From Fibrobacter sp. (GTDB taxonomy: Bacteria > Fibrobacterota > Fibrobacteria > Fibrobacterales > Fibrobacteraceae), in the NCBI RefSeq assembly GCF_017545445.1, contig NZ_JAFWOM010000103.1, positions 1 through 64,000 on the forward strand: a stretch of DNA of 64,000 nucleotides, written 5' to 3'. The translations under genes and the position numbers were made by a program. Below are positions 8,857 to 17,964 of this stretch, one piece after another (the first letter of the stretch is position 1; the number at the start of each line of letters is the position of its first letter). The notes beneath the pieces are model-generated. The model saw only the letters and a list, made by a program, of their open reading frames with translations. It made no database searches and was not told the origin of the DNA.

Positions 8857-8928
8857 AATGCGAAATTCTATTTTTGAATTGAAAAACTAAAGGAACTTTG
8901 CGGTCTTGAAGCCGGCAAGGAGATAAAA

Positions 8929-10485
8929 ATGACTGAATCGAGAAAACCATTCTTCTATGACGTAACACTGCGTGATGGCAACCAGGCTCTTCCGAAGCCG
9001 TGGAACAACGCCCAGAAAAAAGATGTTTATCTGTTGCTCTTGAAGCTCGGTGTGCAAGGGGCCGAAGTCGGGTTCCCGGCATCGAGCGAAATGGATTTTG
9101 AATCGGTCATGGAACTTGCAAAGCTCACCGCTCAGATGGCTTCTGAAGGTGACGAAACGGCAAAGAGCGTCGTGGTTTCTGGCCTTGCCCGCTGCATCGA
9201 AAGCGATATCCAGCGTTGCTGGGAAGCAGTCCAGTACGCACCGCATCCGCGTATCCACACGTTCCTCGCGACAAGTCCCCTCTCCATGGAAAACGTGCTG
9301 CGCATGACTCCTGAACAAGTGAAGGAAAGGGCCGTGCGTTGTGTCAAGCTTGCCAAGTCGTTGGTCGGGGAGCGCGGCGATGTGGAATTCAGTGCCGAAC
9401 ATTTTGGTGACTGCCTCGAAAACATGGACTTTGTGATTGACGTTCTGAAGGCTGTTGTCGAAGCGGGCGCTACGACGATCAACCTGCCGAACACGGTGGA
9501 ACGCTACCGCCCGAAGCTCTATGTGGATCAGGTCAAGCAGGTCTATGAAGCTCTGCCCAAGAACATCACGATTTCCGTGCACTGCCACAACGACCTCGGC
9601 ATGGCGACTGCGGCGACCGTCGAAAGTTTTTTTGTCGGTGCAACGCAGCTCGAAGTCGCTTTGAACGGTCTCGGCGAACGCTGCGGCAACACGAATTTCT
9701 ACGAAGTTGCGATTGGCTTGCACAACTCCGGTGTCGATACGGGGCTGCATCTGGAACGCATTTACGAAACCGCGATTCTCATCAGCCATTGGAGCGGCGT
9801 GCCTATATACATTCGCGCTCCGTTGATCGGAACCGAAGCCATTGTCCACCGCAGCGGCATCCATCAGGATGGAGCTTCCAAGACGAAGGACATGAAGAAG
9901 GGCGCTTACCGTCCGATTGATTACTCTATCATCGGCCGTAACCAGAACGATACGCTCAGCTTTACAAGCCAGAGCGGCCGCACCGCCGTGTATGAAATCA
10001 TCACGAAGTTCGGTTACAAGATGACTTTGCAAGAAGCTTCCATGCTGCAGCCCATCCTCAAGCAGTTGAGCGAAAAGGAAGGCGAACTCAGCGCCGAACG
10101 TGTGCTGGACGTGTTCCGCGAACAGCGCGTGAACGTGAACGGTCGCTTGGTGTTCAACAACATCGAAGTCATCCCGGACGAGAACCGCTTCATTTTCCAT
10201 TTCAAGAAGGATGGCGAAGCTTTGGTGAAGTCCGTGACGGCTGAAGGCCCCATCGAGGCAGCTCTTATGCTTATGCGTGAAATCGGCATGCCGGTGGAAC
10301 TTGTGAAGTACCGCCAGCTCGTCGTTCCTGAAAAGGACAAGTTGTGGGCCGGCCGTGGCTTAAGCCGCATCGTCTTGAAGGCAAATGGCGAAGAAGTCGA
10401 AGGCCGCGGCGTCTCTAGCGATACGCTCAAGGCGAACATGCGAGCCCTCTTCGGCGGTGTGAACTTGCTGTACAAGAAGGCATAA
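8929..10485 (+). CDS. leuA: 2-isopropylmalate synthase family protein
   Basis: This 518-residue enzyme is predicted to condense acetyl-CoA with 2-oxoisovalerate, the first step of leucine synthesis. The HMGL-like TIM barrel starts with FYDVTLRDGNQA (metal-binding Asp and catalytic Arg), with VHCHNDLGMATAA near residue 222 (metal His residues) and LNGLGERCGNTN after it. The C-terminal third matches the length of the LeuA dimerisation/leucine-sensing domain. AAGGAG lies 6 nt before the ATG. The Leu-rich leader and attenuator directly upstream strongly support leucine-pathway identity over homocitrate or citramalate synthase, though substrate is inferred. No other leu genes follow in the window. 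Confidence 0.88.
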   Translation: MTESRKPFFYDVTLRDGNQALPKPWNNAQKKDVYLLLLKLGVQGAEVGFPASSEMDFESVMELAKLTAQMASEGDETAKSVVVSGLARCIESDIQRCWEAVQYAPHPRIHTFLATSPLSMENVLRMTPEQVKERAVRCVKLAKSLVGERGDVEFSAEHFGDCLENMDFVIDVLKAVVEAGATTINLPNTVERYRPKLYVDQVKQVYEALPKNITISVHCHNDLGMATAATVESFFVGATQLEVALNGLGERCGNTNFYEVAIGLHNSGVDTGLHLERIYETAILISHWSGVPIYIRAPLIGTEAIVHRSGIHQDGASKTKDMKKGAYRPIDYSIIGRNQNDTLSFTSQSGRTAVYEIITKFGYKMTLQEASMLQPILKQLSEKEGELSAERVLDVFREQRVNVNGRLVFNNIEVIPDENRFIFHFKKDGEALVKSVTAEGPIEAALMLMREIGMPVELVKYRQLVVPEKDKLWAGRGLSRIVLKANGEEVEGRGVSSDTLKANMRALFGGVNLLYKKA

Positions 10486-10491
10486 AACGTC

Positions 10492-10533
10492 ATGGCGGAC
10501 TAAGGTTGGTGAGCCTGCCGAACCATCCGCCAT
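10492..10533. repeat. Nested palindrome with a GGTTGGTGAGC-type dispersed repeat
   Basis: Perfect 8-bp arms ATGGCGGA (10492-10499) and TCCGCCAT (10526-10533) enclose a 22-bp repeat at 10504-10525 that itself starts GGTT and ends AACCA. A copy with 20 of 22 matches lies inside a coding gene at 28981-29002. There is no T-run after it, so a simple terminator is unlikely. Confidence 0.65.
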
Positions 10534-10555
10534 CTCGTCACCAAAGGAGAAAATG

Positions 10556-10918
10556 ATGTTAGAACAACTGAAACGCCCTTTCAAAAAAGTTTACGGCAAG
10601 GTACGCTCGTATGTCAGCCGTTTTGTCGGACCCGTCAAGGATTCAGTGTCTAAGTTGTTCGCGCTGGTTCCCGGATTCAAGGCTTTTGCCGGTTCCGAAG
10701 ATTTGGCGGATGCAAATGATGCTCCCGTGGATGGCGAAAATGCAGAGGGCAAAGCCGTAAAGCTTGGCCTTCGTGCTCGTCTCAAGAACTTCAAGCAGTC
10801 GCTCAAGGGCTTGAGCGATGTCCAAAAACTTTTACTCTTGACGATTGCCGTCGTGCTCCCTGCGGGCATACTCATCGCCGTTGCTCTTGCGAGTTTCTTG
10901 AAAAAACGCAAGAAGTAA
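10556..10918 (+). CDS. Small predicted membrane protein of unknown function
   Basis: This roughly 120-residue protein is not recognised. ATG at 10556 is preferred over the adjacent ATG at 10553 because AAGGAG (10544-10549) is then 6 nt away. The N-terminal half is basic and hydrophilic. A single strong transmembrane helix (about LLLLTIAVVLPAGILIAVAL) lies near the C terminus, followed by FLKKRKK, so the body should face the cytoplasm with a short positively charged tail. It follows the leuA-like gene after 70 bp and a palindromic repeat. Confidence 0.65.
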   Translation: MLEQLKRPFKKVYGKVRSYVSRFVGPVKDSVSKLFALVPGFKAFAGSEDLADANDAPVDGENAEGKAVKLGLRARLKNFKQSLKGLSDVQKLLLLTIAVVLPAGILIAVALASFLKKRKK

Positions 10919-10947
10919 TTTAAGTTTTTGTTTGGAATAAAATAGGT

Positions 10948-11751
10948 ATGCAACGCATCCTGACGATTCTTGTGTTTATTGCAATGTTCTTTTTGATTGC
11001 TTGTTTAGATCAAAAGAACGAAAAAAAATCGGCTGAAGATTCTTTGGAATTTATTTTCAAAATTGAAGATAAGATTACTGCTTATGGTAAAATAAGGGAT
11101 AGAAAAGCTGCTGAAAAATTGTTGGAAAAAGTTTCGCCCACAAAAATTGTTGAGGAAATTTTTGAGGATAGTCGAGACAGTGTAAAGTACAAGACTGTTA
11201 AAATAGGTGATCAGTGGTGGATGGCTGAAAACCTGAAATATAAACAGGGAGAGGCCGCCTGCTATAAAAATGATTCCGCTAATTGTAAAAAGTATGGTCG
11301 CCTCTATTCATGGGACGAAGCCGAAGAAGCTTGCCCTCCGGGTTGGCATTTGCCGCAGGTGAACGAGGTTGAAACTCTTTTGAAAAATGCTGGCGGCGTT
11401 CAAGATGATGAGAAAAAGTCTTTATGGCATAATGCCGGTTATTTCTTGAAATCTAAGACGGGATGGCAAGATTATGATGAGGGGGTGAGTGGAAGTGGTT
11501 TTGATGTGTTCGGTTTTTCGGCTATAGCGGCAGGCAGGTTTGGTGATGATTTCCTTGGCTTTTATTATTTGAATGTTGGAGCTTGGTTCATTGTGTCGCG
11601 TAAAAATGCTTCATGTCGTTTCAATATGCTGTTAATGGGCTTTGATTCGGGCAATGCGACTTTATTCAGTGATGACGGAAGCTCTAGAAACGATGGTATT
11701 TTGGGTAAGATGGACAAAGATCGGTATTCCGTCCGTTGTGTGAAAGATTAA
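10948..11751 (+). CDS. FISUMP-domain lipoprotein (one domain)
   Basis: This 267-residue predicted lipoprotein has lipobox FLIAC with Cys near residue 19. A charged stalk leads to one Fibrobacter major paralogous (FISUMP, Fib_succ_major) domain from about residue 85. Hallmarks are YKTVKIGDQWWMAENLKY, KYGRLYSWDEAEEACPPGWH, LPQVNEVETLL, and the closing RYSVRCVKD. It is a stand-alone, single-domain relative of the large cluster at 30.7-43.9 kb. The function of the family is not established; surface exposure is inferred from the lipoprotein signal. Confidence 0.85.
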   Translation: MQRILTILVFIAMFFLIACLDQKNEKKSAEDSLEFIFKIEDKITAYGKIRDRKAAEKLLEKVSPTKIVEEIFEDSRDSVKYKTVKIGDQWWMAENLKYKQGEAACYKNDSANCKKYGRLYSWDEAEEACPPGWHLPQVNEVETLLKNAGGVQDDEKKSLWHNAGYFLKSKTGWQDYDEGVSGSGFDVFGFSAIAAGRFGDDFLGFYYLNVGAWFIVSRKNASCRFNMLLMGFDSGNATLFSDDGSSRNDGILGKMDKDRYSVRCVKD

Positions 11752-11875
11752 TGTTGTTGCACTACTTGGTGGACCACCATTTGGTGTTGTTTTTTTTACA
11801 ACAAATTCTACTTGCTGTGGTACGGTTGCAATGTAAAAAAATTGTATTTTGCGTGGTATAAAAGGAGAAATTTAT

Positions 11876-14200
11876 ATGCCTCGTGTTTTACCATTGCTAT
11901 TTCTTGTTCCGGTTGTTTCTTTTGCGACTAGTGGAAACATGGCTGGGTCTGGTACTAAAGCTGATCCGTGGCAAGTCGCGGACTACGAAGATTTAAAAAA
12001 GGTAGGCGTATCCCCCTATACGATGAACGGACATTACCGTCTTGTGGCAGATATTGATGCGAGTGCTTCGAAAACGGAAACTTTTACAGGTGAAAAGGAA
12101 TCGACGATAAGCGGCTTCAAGCCGATAGGGAATCTTTATCCATCTACAACATCTTTGGCTGCCGGAGATTCGACTGTGAAATCTTGGTCGGTTCCTTTTT
12201 CGGGAACGTTCAATGGGGCTGGGCATAAAATCAGCAATTTGAAGATGGTCCATTTCGTTGAAGCGAGTACGGGTTTGTTCTCCTCGCTTGATTCTACAGC
12301 GCGGCTGGATAGCCTCACGCTTAAGAGTTATTACTTCAAGGGAATTTATTCTGGCGGCGTAGCGGGAGTGAATCGCGGAACGATCAATGAAGTGCATATT
12401 GATACGGATACGCTTAGTTTTGTGACTTCTGCGGGTGGCTTTGTGAGCGAAAACTATGGCACGATTACGAATAGTAGTTTTTCGGGAACGATTTCGGGGG
12501 CGTATGTGGGTGGTATTGCTTACGATAATTTCGGTACGATTTCCAAGTGCAATGTAGTCCTTAAAAATGGCGATTTTTCGGGAATGCCGACCATGTTTGG
12601 TGGAATTGCATATCGCAGCAAGGGGACTATTGCGGATTGCAAGGCATCGGGCGAAATTAGTGCTTCTGTGAATATTGGCGGTATTGCGTCCATGAACTAT
12701 GGCGTTGTGCAACGTTGTTCGTCGTCCGTGAATATTCAAGGGGCGGGGGGTACGAATAACATGGGACTGACCCTCAATAACATAGGCGCTTTGGGCGGAC
12801 TCGTCGCTATTGATAGCGGTAAAATTTATAATTCCCATGCAAACGGTAATGTTACGGCGACTCAAAGTAATGCCGGTGGGCTTGTTGGCGTTGCGTTCGG
12901 CGAAATTTCGGGATGCAGTGCTTCGGGAAAAGTACTTGCTAATGCGACAAGCGGTTCGTTTGTCGGTACGAACAGAGGAAAGATTGATAGTAGTTTTGCA
13001 ACGGGAAAAATTGTCGGTTCTGCTTATCTTGGTGGCTTTGCCGGCTATAACTATGGTGAAATTCGCAATTCGTATGCGACGGGCGATGTCGATGAATCCG
13101 CGTCAACTGCTGGTGGCTTTGTTGCTAAGAACGAAACTACGGGGATTCTCGAAAACTGCTATGCTACGGGTAACATCAATGGATATGTGAATTTGGGAGG
13201 TTTTGCCGGTGAAAATACGGGAAGGATTTCGAAGTCGCATTCCGTGGGGCATGTCCAAGGGGGGACTAATTTAGGTGGCTTCATCGGTAAGCAAGAAGGA
13301 GGCTCGACAGAATTGTCATATTCGACGGGCTCGATTTATGGCGAAATTTGTGTAGGCGGATTTGTCGGCTCGGTCACGAACTCTTCTATCGATCAAAGCT
13401 ATTCGACGGGGGACGTGCTTGAAGGGTATGTCGAAGCTTCGGGTTTTGCGTCTGTTCTCAGAAATTCCAGTGTGACGAATTCGTTCTCGACAGGGAATGT
13501 CTATTCGGCAGAATCCGATTATTATCAAGCGAGTTCATTTATCTCTCTTAACGATTCTTCGTCTGTCGTAAAAAACAGCTTTTCTATGGGGGCCGTGTCA
13601 AATTCTGCTGCGAATGTGAATAAAGTTTGTGCAATGGAAATGCTTCATGGAGTGGATGGATATTATTGGAATGTGTCTAATTGCTCTGTTATAGATACAG
13701 CGAATTATGGAATTTCGCTTACAAGTGAACAGATGAAATCTCGTGGGAGTTTTAGCAAATTTGATTTCGATAAAATTTGGTCGTTTGAATCCGGAGCATC
13801 GTTCCCGACTTTGAAAAGCGTTTCGTTTGTCGCCGAAAAGAAGGATTCGACGGGATTCTTTGGAAGCGATCCTGAACGTTACGTTCCGTCAGACAATCCG
13901 TCGGGGCCGCGTATTGGGGTAAAACCGTCTAGTCCGTCGAAGGCTCGTTTGAGGGCTCCGTTCTCTTGCCGTTATGAGCAGGGGGCTATGCATGTGTCGT
14001 TTGCTGCTATGCATACTGGGAAGGTCGATGTTCGCATTCTTGGTTTTAACGGACGTGAAGTGGGCCGTTATTCGAATGTTCATGATGCGGGAACGCACGA
14101 CGTTCGTTTTGACGCATCACGCATGGGCAAAGGGCGTTACTTGGCGGTGCTTCGTTTTGATGGAAAAATAGCGGGTAAAGCATCGTTCGTAAAAAAATAG
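11876..14200 (+). CDS. GLUG-repeat surface protein with C-terminal sorting-type domain
   Basis: This 774-residue exported protein starts at ATG 11876 with AAAGGAG upstream; an in-frame TTG at 11849 is less likely. A signal peptide ends around SFA. The central 450 residues are made of GLUG-type repeats of roughly 25-30 residues with the pattern GGF-x-G-x-N-x-G-x-I-x-x-S-x-A-T-G, for example GGFAGYNYGEIRNSYATGDV, predicting a long beta-solenoid. The last 80 residues (VRILGFNGREVGRYSNV ... KGRYLAVLRF) resemble type IX-like C-terminal sorting domains also seen in the polysaccharidases here. An adhesin or matrix role is plausible but not shown. Confidence 0.8.
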   Translation: MPRVLPLLFLVPVVSFATSGNMAGSGTKADPWQVADYEDLKKVGVSPYTMNGHYRLVADIDASASKTETFTGEKESTISGFKPIGNLYPSTTSLAAGDSTVKSWSVPFSGTFNGAGHKISNLKMVHFVEASTGLFSSLDSTARLDSLTLKSYYFKGIYSGGVAGVNRGTINEVHIDTDTLSFVTSAGGFVSENYGTITNSSFSGTISGAYVGGIAYDNFGTISKCNVVLKNGDFSGMPTMFGGIAYRSKGTIADCKASGEISASVNIGGIASMNYGVVQRCSSSVNIQGAGGTNNMGLTLNNIGALGGLVAIDSGKIYNSHANGNVTATQSNAGGLVGVAFGEISGCSASGKVLANATSGSFVGTNRGKIDSSFATGKIVGSAYLGGFAGYNYGEIRNSYATGDVDESASTAGGFVAKNETTGILENCYATGNINGYVNLGGFAGENTGRISKSHSVGHVQGGTNLGGFIGKQEGGSTELSYSTGSIYGEICVGGFVGSVTNSSIDQSYSTGDVLEGYVEASGFASVLRNSSVTNSFSTGNVYSAESDYYQASSFISLNDSSSVVKNSFSMGAVSNSAANVNKVCAMEMLHGVDGYYWNVSNCSVIDTANYGISLTSEQMKSRGSFSKFDFDKIWSFESGASFPTLKSVSFVAEKKDSTGFFGSDPERYVPSDNPSGPRIGVKPSSPSKARLRAPFSCRYEQGAMHVSFAAMHTGKVDVRILGFNGREVGRYSNVHDAGTHDVRFDASRMGKGRYLAVLRFDGKIAGKASFVKK

Positions 14201-14236
14201 TGCGATCGGATTAATGAAGATTTATTTATAATTCAC

Positions 14237-14272
14237 AAAATCGGTGTGCAATTGGGTGCATCGATTTTTTTT
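14237..14272 (+). terminator. Terminator after the GLUG-repeat gene
   Basis: AAAATCG (14237-14243) pairs with CGATTTT (14262-14268) and TGCA (14247-14250) with TGCA (14257-14260) around a six-base loop, followed by a run of T. A small bulge interrupts the stem. Confidence 0.7.
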
Positions 14273-14304
14273 TGATTCAGGTGTTGTTTTACTTTTTGTT
14301 TTTC

Positions 14305-14312
14305 TAAATTTC
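14305..14312 (+). promoter_or_regulatory. TAAATTTC promoter-like element next to a start codon
   Basis: TAAATTTC is one base from the Bacteroidota -7 consensus TAnnTTTG and lies 8 nt before the ATG at 14321. TTG at 14284-14286 is 18 nt upstream, a fitting -33 spacing. No Shine-Dalgarno sequence is present, so the transcript may be leaderless. Confidence 0.5.
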
Positions 14313-14320
14313 CCATATTC

Positions 14321-15814
14321 ATGTTATCTTCTCGATTGCCCAAAGATTTATCCCCGTCGCCGTTCTTTGCAGAATTGGAACGCGCTAAAGCCGATGTGCT
14401 TGCGAAGTGTGAAAATTCAGAAGCTCTCCCGTTTATCGACATGACGGTGAGCAGCCCGCTTCGTGTGGGCTTGCCGTTTGATTTGGCTCCTGCAATTGAT
14501 GAAGCGAAAGCTGAATTTGGAACGTGGGTGGCTGATGCCGCTGGTCGTCGGAATGCTCGCGAGGCGGTGGTGGAGTATTACCGCGAACGCGGTGGCAATT
14601 TTACTGCTGGGCAGATTATTTTGACGGCAAGTACAAGCGAAGCTTATTCCGTGCTGTTCAAGACGTTCTGCGATCCGGGCGATGTGATTCTCACGCCAAT
14701 GCCTGGCTATCCGCTGCTCGATACGCTTGCGCAGTTGGAACATCTCGAATGCGCTCCGTACTTTCTTAAAATTAGACGAGAGAACGCTCGCAGGCTCGCT
14801 ACAGACGAGAGACGAGAGTGTGCGCGTTCTTGCAATGACAAAATTGCGGCAAAAAACAGCGTCGTTCTGAGCGGAGCGAAGAATCCAGTAAAATCTTCCT
14901 TCCGCTTTGTTCTAGATACCGACAGTTTGCTTGCTGCTCCCGAACGTGCGAAAATTTTGCTGCTCGTCTCGCCGCATAATCCGACGGGACATTGCGTTTC
15001 GCGTGAAGAATGGAATGCTGCGGTCCGCTTCTGCGAAGAAAACGACATGATTCTTGTTGTCGATGAAGTCTTTGGCGATTATGCATTCTCGGATAAAGTC
15101 ACGCGTACTTGGCAGTATGTATTAGACGAGGGAACGCTCGCAGGCTCGCTACAGACGAGAGACGAGAGAGAAAATGTTATCCTCGACCGAAGGGAGGGGG
15201 AACAATCTCATTTAAATGTTGAGCCGGAGATTGCTTCGAGTGCAGTGCACTCTCGCAATGACAATGTGGAGCAAGAAAACGATGCGTTTTGGGATGCTGG
15301 CGGAGGCGATTTTGTCAACCTTCCCGAAGACGGTCCGAAGTGTCCGATTTTCTGGTTGAACGGTTTAAGCAAAGCGGTTGGCTCGCCGCAGCTCAAACTG
15401 GGCTGGATGGCGTTCTACGCTCCGCGAGAAAATTTCGAAGAAATTCGTGCGGCCCTTGAATTTGTTGAAGATGCTTATTTGAGTGTGTCCGCCCCTGCAC
15501 AGTCTTTAGCGCGCCCTATGCTAGCGGCATCCGCTGTTTACGAATTGCGCATTCGTGAACGGCTCTCGACAAATTGGCAGACGCTTCGCGAAGCGTTTCC
15601 GAGCAAGTACTGCCCCGAAGTGCTTGGTGGTTGGTACGCTGTTGTGCGTCTTGGCGAAGACGACGAAGAAATCACGCTTCGCCTGTTGCGTGAAAAGCAT
15701 GTGCTTGTGCAGCCGGGCTTCTTCTTTGATTTTGACGAAGACGGCTGGGTGGTCATTTCGCTATTGCAAGAACCAGCACTGTTCAAAGAAGCGATTCACC
15801 GCATTCTTCAATAA
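14321..15814 (+). CDS. Class I/II aminotransferase with two in-frame repeat insertions
   Basis: This 497-residue PLP-dependent aminotransferase is longer than the usual 390-420 residues. Fold-type I marks are ASTSEAYSVLFKTFCDPGD, VSPHNPTGH, LVVDEVFGDY and the PLP lysine K351 in WLNGLSKAVG. Two hydrophilic insertions explain the extra length: about residues 151-191 (14771-14893) and 268-319 (15121-15277). Both begin with the same 48-bp repeat, read in different frames, and continue into sequences resembling intergenic GTCATTCT-type elements. The first splits the strand before the cofactor-binding NPTG region; the second follows DEVFGDY. The frame stays open and core motifs are intact, so the gene may still be functional. 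Substrate is not predictable. Confidence 0.85.
   Translation: MLSSRLPKDLSPSPFFAELERAKADVLAKCENSEALPFIDMTVSSPLRVGLPFDLAPAIDEAKAEFGTWVADAAGRRNAREAVVEYYRERGGNFTAGQIILTASTSEAYSVLFKTFCDPGDVILTPMPGYPLLDTLAQLEHLECAPYFLKIRRENARRLATDERRECARSCNDKIAAKNSVVLSGAKNPVKSSFRFVLDTDSLLAAPERAKILLLVSPHNPTGHCVSREEWNAAVRFCEENDMILVVDEVFGDYAFSDKVTRTWQYVLDEGTLAGSLQTRDERENVILDRREGEQSHLNVEPEIASSAVHSRNDNVEQENDAFWDAGGGDFVNLPEDGPKCPIFWLNGLSKAVGSPQLKLGWMAFYAPRENFEEIRAALEFVEDAYLSVSAPAQSLARPMLAASAVYELRIRERLSTNWQTLREAFPSKYCPEVLGGWYAVVRLGEDDEEITLRLLREKHVLVQPGFFFDFDEDGWVVISLLQEPALFKEAIHRILQ
14771..14818. repeat. 48-bp dispersed repeat inside a gene, copy 1
   Basis: This starts ATTAGACGAG and ends GACGAGAG. It matches copy 2 at 15121-15168 with one mismatch over 48 bp. 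Here it is read in frame as residues 151-166 (IRRENARRLATDERRE). It is followed at 14863-14892 by an intergenic-type sequence, GTCGTTCTGAGCGGAGCG and onwards, also within the frame. Confidence 0.9.
15121..15168. repeat. 48-bp dispersed repeat inside a gene, copy 2
   Basis: This is the second copy of the repeat at 14771-14818, offset by 350 bp and so read in a different frame (LDEGTLAGSLQTRDERE). It is followed by about 90 bp (15177-15266) resembling the reverse complement of the end of the intergenic element at 26227-26356, with CCTCGACCGAAGGGAGGG against CTCGACCGGAGGGAGGG. Confidence 0.9.
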
Positions 15815-15884
15815 AAAAAGCTCGTCGTCAATATGTCACCCCGGATTTATTCCTGGGTCAGCATACATCTTTTTTCCAAAAAAA

Positions 15885-15908
15885 GCCCTCGCTTTTGCGA
15901 GGACTTCT
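15885..15908 (-). terminator. Terminator of the GH9 gene
   Basis: On the minus strand CCTCGC-aaaa-GCGAGG (15902 down to 15887) is followed by GCTTTTTTTGG. It lies downstream of the minus-strand endoglucanase. On the plus strand there is no T-run right after the stem. Confidence 0.75.
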
Positions 15909-15945
15909 AAGTTTTATTAGTTTGCAGCTTTGCTGCGATTATAGT

Positions 15946-15980
15946 CCTAAAACCTAAGACCTATAACCTAACTCCTAATA
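15946..15980. repeat. Heptamer tract CCTAANN x5 overlapping a stop codon
   Basis: Five consecutive 7-mers read CCTAAAA, CCTAAGA, CCTATAA, CCTAACT, CCTAATA. The TAG stop of the minus-strand GH9 gene (15975-15977) falls inside the last unit. Confidence 0.8.
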
Positions 15981-17792
15981 ACAGTTCACCTTGAACGTCT
16001 TGGATTCGTTCTTGGACATGACCTTGATAATCTTCAAGCCCTTGTCCTGGAGGTTTACGTTCAGGCTTTGGCCCTTGCTGAGGACTTCCTGTTCAAGTTT
16101 GCCGTTGAGGCCGTAAACATGAACCTTGAAAGCTTCGTTATTAGCGCTGCTGATTGTGATAGAGGACGTATTGCGAACGAGGCTGAATGCATTCGTGCTC
16201 GAAATGCGGCCAGAGATGATTCCTTCGTTCTTCTTTTTCTCTTCCTCTTCTTTCTTCTTGCGTTCTTCTTCTTCGCGTTTCTTCTTGTCTTCTGGGCTTT
16301 CGACGTCGCTGCCAACGCTATCGACCGGGGCCTTCTTGCTCAAGATGTAACCGAGCGCACCGACGAGAGGAGCGTTAATGTCAACGCAGACTTCGTTCAC
16401 TTGCCAGTTGGAAACGTTACCGTCATGGCTTCCGCTATTGAAGTTGCCTGCAATCATGCCGCCCAAGAGCTTGTTCTTTTCGGGGGCCGAACCTACGCCG
16501 TTGACATCGCGACCAGGATCTTCGTTGCCGTAGTAGCCGCGGTGGTGCGGTCTCGTAGGAGCCTTGGCTCCATTGCGGGTAAAGCCTACGACGTAGGATT
16601 TCTTGTCGTTGTTGTCGCCAAGGAGGTAGGCGATGTTCTTTTCAATAAGGTTATCGTAGGATTTGTCTTTAGAGAATTTGGCGTAGAGTGCGTACAAGAA
16701 TGCGCCGCCAGACGGAGAGCGTGTGGGGAACCCAGATTCTTTGGCGTCCTTGACGAAAATATCCTTGTTCTTGTCTTGTGGCTGATTATACATGCTTTCA
16801 AGGTAGTTCTCGCTGCCGGCGAGGTCTCCCTGCGGATGCCAATTGAAATAGAATTCTCCCAAAATGTAAGTAATCGGGCTTGCGTCAGAATAGCTTAATC
16901 GAGTCCAGCTATTCTTTTCAAAGTTAACCTTGTTGTAATATTTTTTTGCTTCAGTTACGTAAGAGGAATCCAAGGTTGTGCGATAAAGTTCCATGGCTGC
17001 AAGGCACGGACCGTCTTCGTAGATGCCCTGCCACCAGCTTTTTTCGTAGAAGCCCTGGGAATTTGTAACGCCATTTTTCTTCTTGGCGTAGGCAAAAGCG
17101 GTTTTTGCCGCCTTCAAGTATTTTTCACGGGCGGTGGAATCGGGGTCGATACGAGCCATGACGGCGAGCATTGCCGCTGCCATACCCGGTGTGTAAGAGT
17201 CGTCTGCGGTTGCTGTGATATCGCGCGGTTCGCCACCGTCGCCGTTTCCGAGCTTGCTCATGGCGCCTGCGGTCACCCACTTGTTGTGGTCCTTGTTGCC
17301 GTCACCCTTCACAGTCACAAAGTGACCGTCGTCAATGGCTGCCTTGACCCAGAAGTCGGCTTCGTAACGGAGTTCTTCGAGAAGGTCTCGCACATCGTTT
17401 GGCTTACCGCCCTTGCGGGTGTAGTCCTTGCTGGCCTTGTAGTCCGTATAGTCGCCCGTATAAAGGTCGTAGAAACCCTTGGTGAATTCAGCAAAGCTGA
17501 GGGCCAAAACGTAGGAGGCAAAACCTTGGCTCTGTCCGTACATCACGTGGTCACCGCAGTCGAACCAGCCGCCGCTCACGTCTTTTCCGTTGTATTTGTC
17601 ACCTGTAAAGCTAGTCGGGTTGTTCGTGCCGTCGAGAATCCAGTTCGGCCCTTGGCCGGAGCGCTGGGCTCCGTAGAATCGGGTGGTCATCCATGCGGCT
17701 TCGATGAAATCATCGTCGCTTAGGCCCGCAAAACTATCTGTGAATGCAAATCCACAAACGGCAAGGCTTGCCAAAAATGTCTTTTTTAACAT
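15975..17792 (-). CDS. GH9 endoglucanase with C-terminal sorting-type domain
   Basis: This 605-residue secreted cellulase hydrolyses internal beta-1,4 bonds in cellulose. The start at 17792 (MLKKTFLASL) gives a clean signal peptide and places GAGG about 6 nt upstream. The catalytic domain runs to about residue 505. It shows GGWFDCGDHVMYGQSQGFA (Asp pair of the GH9 base/nucleophilic-water site), the PHHRGYYGNEDPGRDVNG His/Arg motif, and VNEVCVDINAPLVGALGYI with the proton-donor Glu. A Lys/Glu-rich charged linker (about 515-535) precedes a sorting-type domain (HVYGLNGKLEQEVLSKG). It lies divergent from the pectate lyase across a 248-bp shared regulatory gap. The stop codon lies in a heptamer repeat. 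Confidence 0.93.
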   Translation of the reverse strand: MLKKTFLASLAVCGFAFTDSFAGLSDDDFIEAAWMTTRFYGAQRSGQGPNWILDGTNNPTSFTGDKYNGKDVSGGWFDCGDHVMYGQSQGFASYVLALSFAEFTKGFYDLYTGDYTDYKASKDYTRKGGKPNDVRDLLEELRYEADFWVKAAIDDGHFVTVKGDGNKDHNKWVTAGAMSKLGNGDGGEPRDITATADDSYTPGMAAAMLAVMARIDPDSTAREKYLKAAKTAFAYAKKKNGVTNSQGFYEKSWWQGIYEDGPCLAAMELYRTTLDSSYVTEAKKYYNKVNFEKNSWTRLSYSDASPITYILGEFYFNWHPQGDLAGSENYLESMYNQPQDKNKDIFVKDAKESGFPTRSPSGGAFLYALYAKFSKDKSYDNLIEKNIAYLLGDNNDKKSYVVGFTRNGAKAPTRPHHRGYYGNEDPGRDVNGVGSAPEKNKLLGGMIAGNFNSGSHDGNVSNWQVNEVCVDINAPLVGALGYILSKKAPVDSVGSDVESPEDKKKREEEERKKKEEEEKKKNEGIISGRISSTNAFSLVRNTSSITISSANNEAFKVHVYGLNGKLEQEVLSKGQSLNVNLQDKGLKIIKVMSKNESKTFKVNCY

Positions 17793-17964
17793 ACTCATCC
17801 TCAAAAGGTTACCCATCCACACTCTAGCGAACACAATATAAAATTTTATAAAAATATTTCATGAAAAATAAAATTCACGATTGGTAAAAATGGGAACTTT
17901 TACGCTTTTTTTGGCATTTTTTAGATTTTTTGAAGATTTTTTTTGGATTTATCGAAGAAATATA

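Noticed and set aside
8648..8928. T-box or riboswitch upstream of the leuA-like gene
   Set aside because: No T-box sequence or known riboswitch core was seen; the Leu-rich leader with competing stems explains the region.
11757..11800. Inverted repeats with a T-run after the one-domain FISUMP gene as a terminator
   Set aside because: Several short overlapping pairings are possible but none gives a stable single stem by eye.
14321..15814. Aminotransferase as a pseudogene
   Set aside because: Despite two insertions the frame is uninterrupted and the PLP lysine and other core motifs are present.
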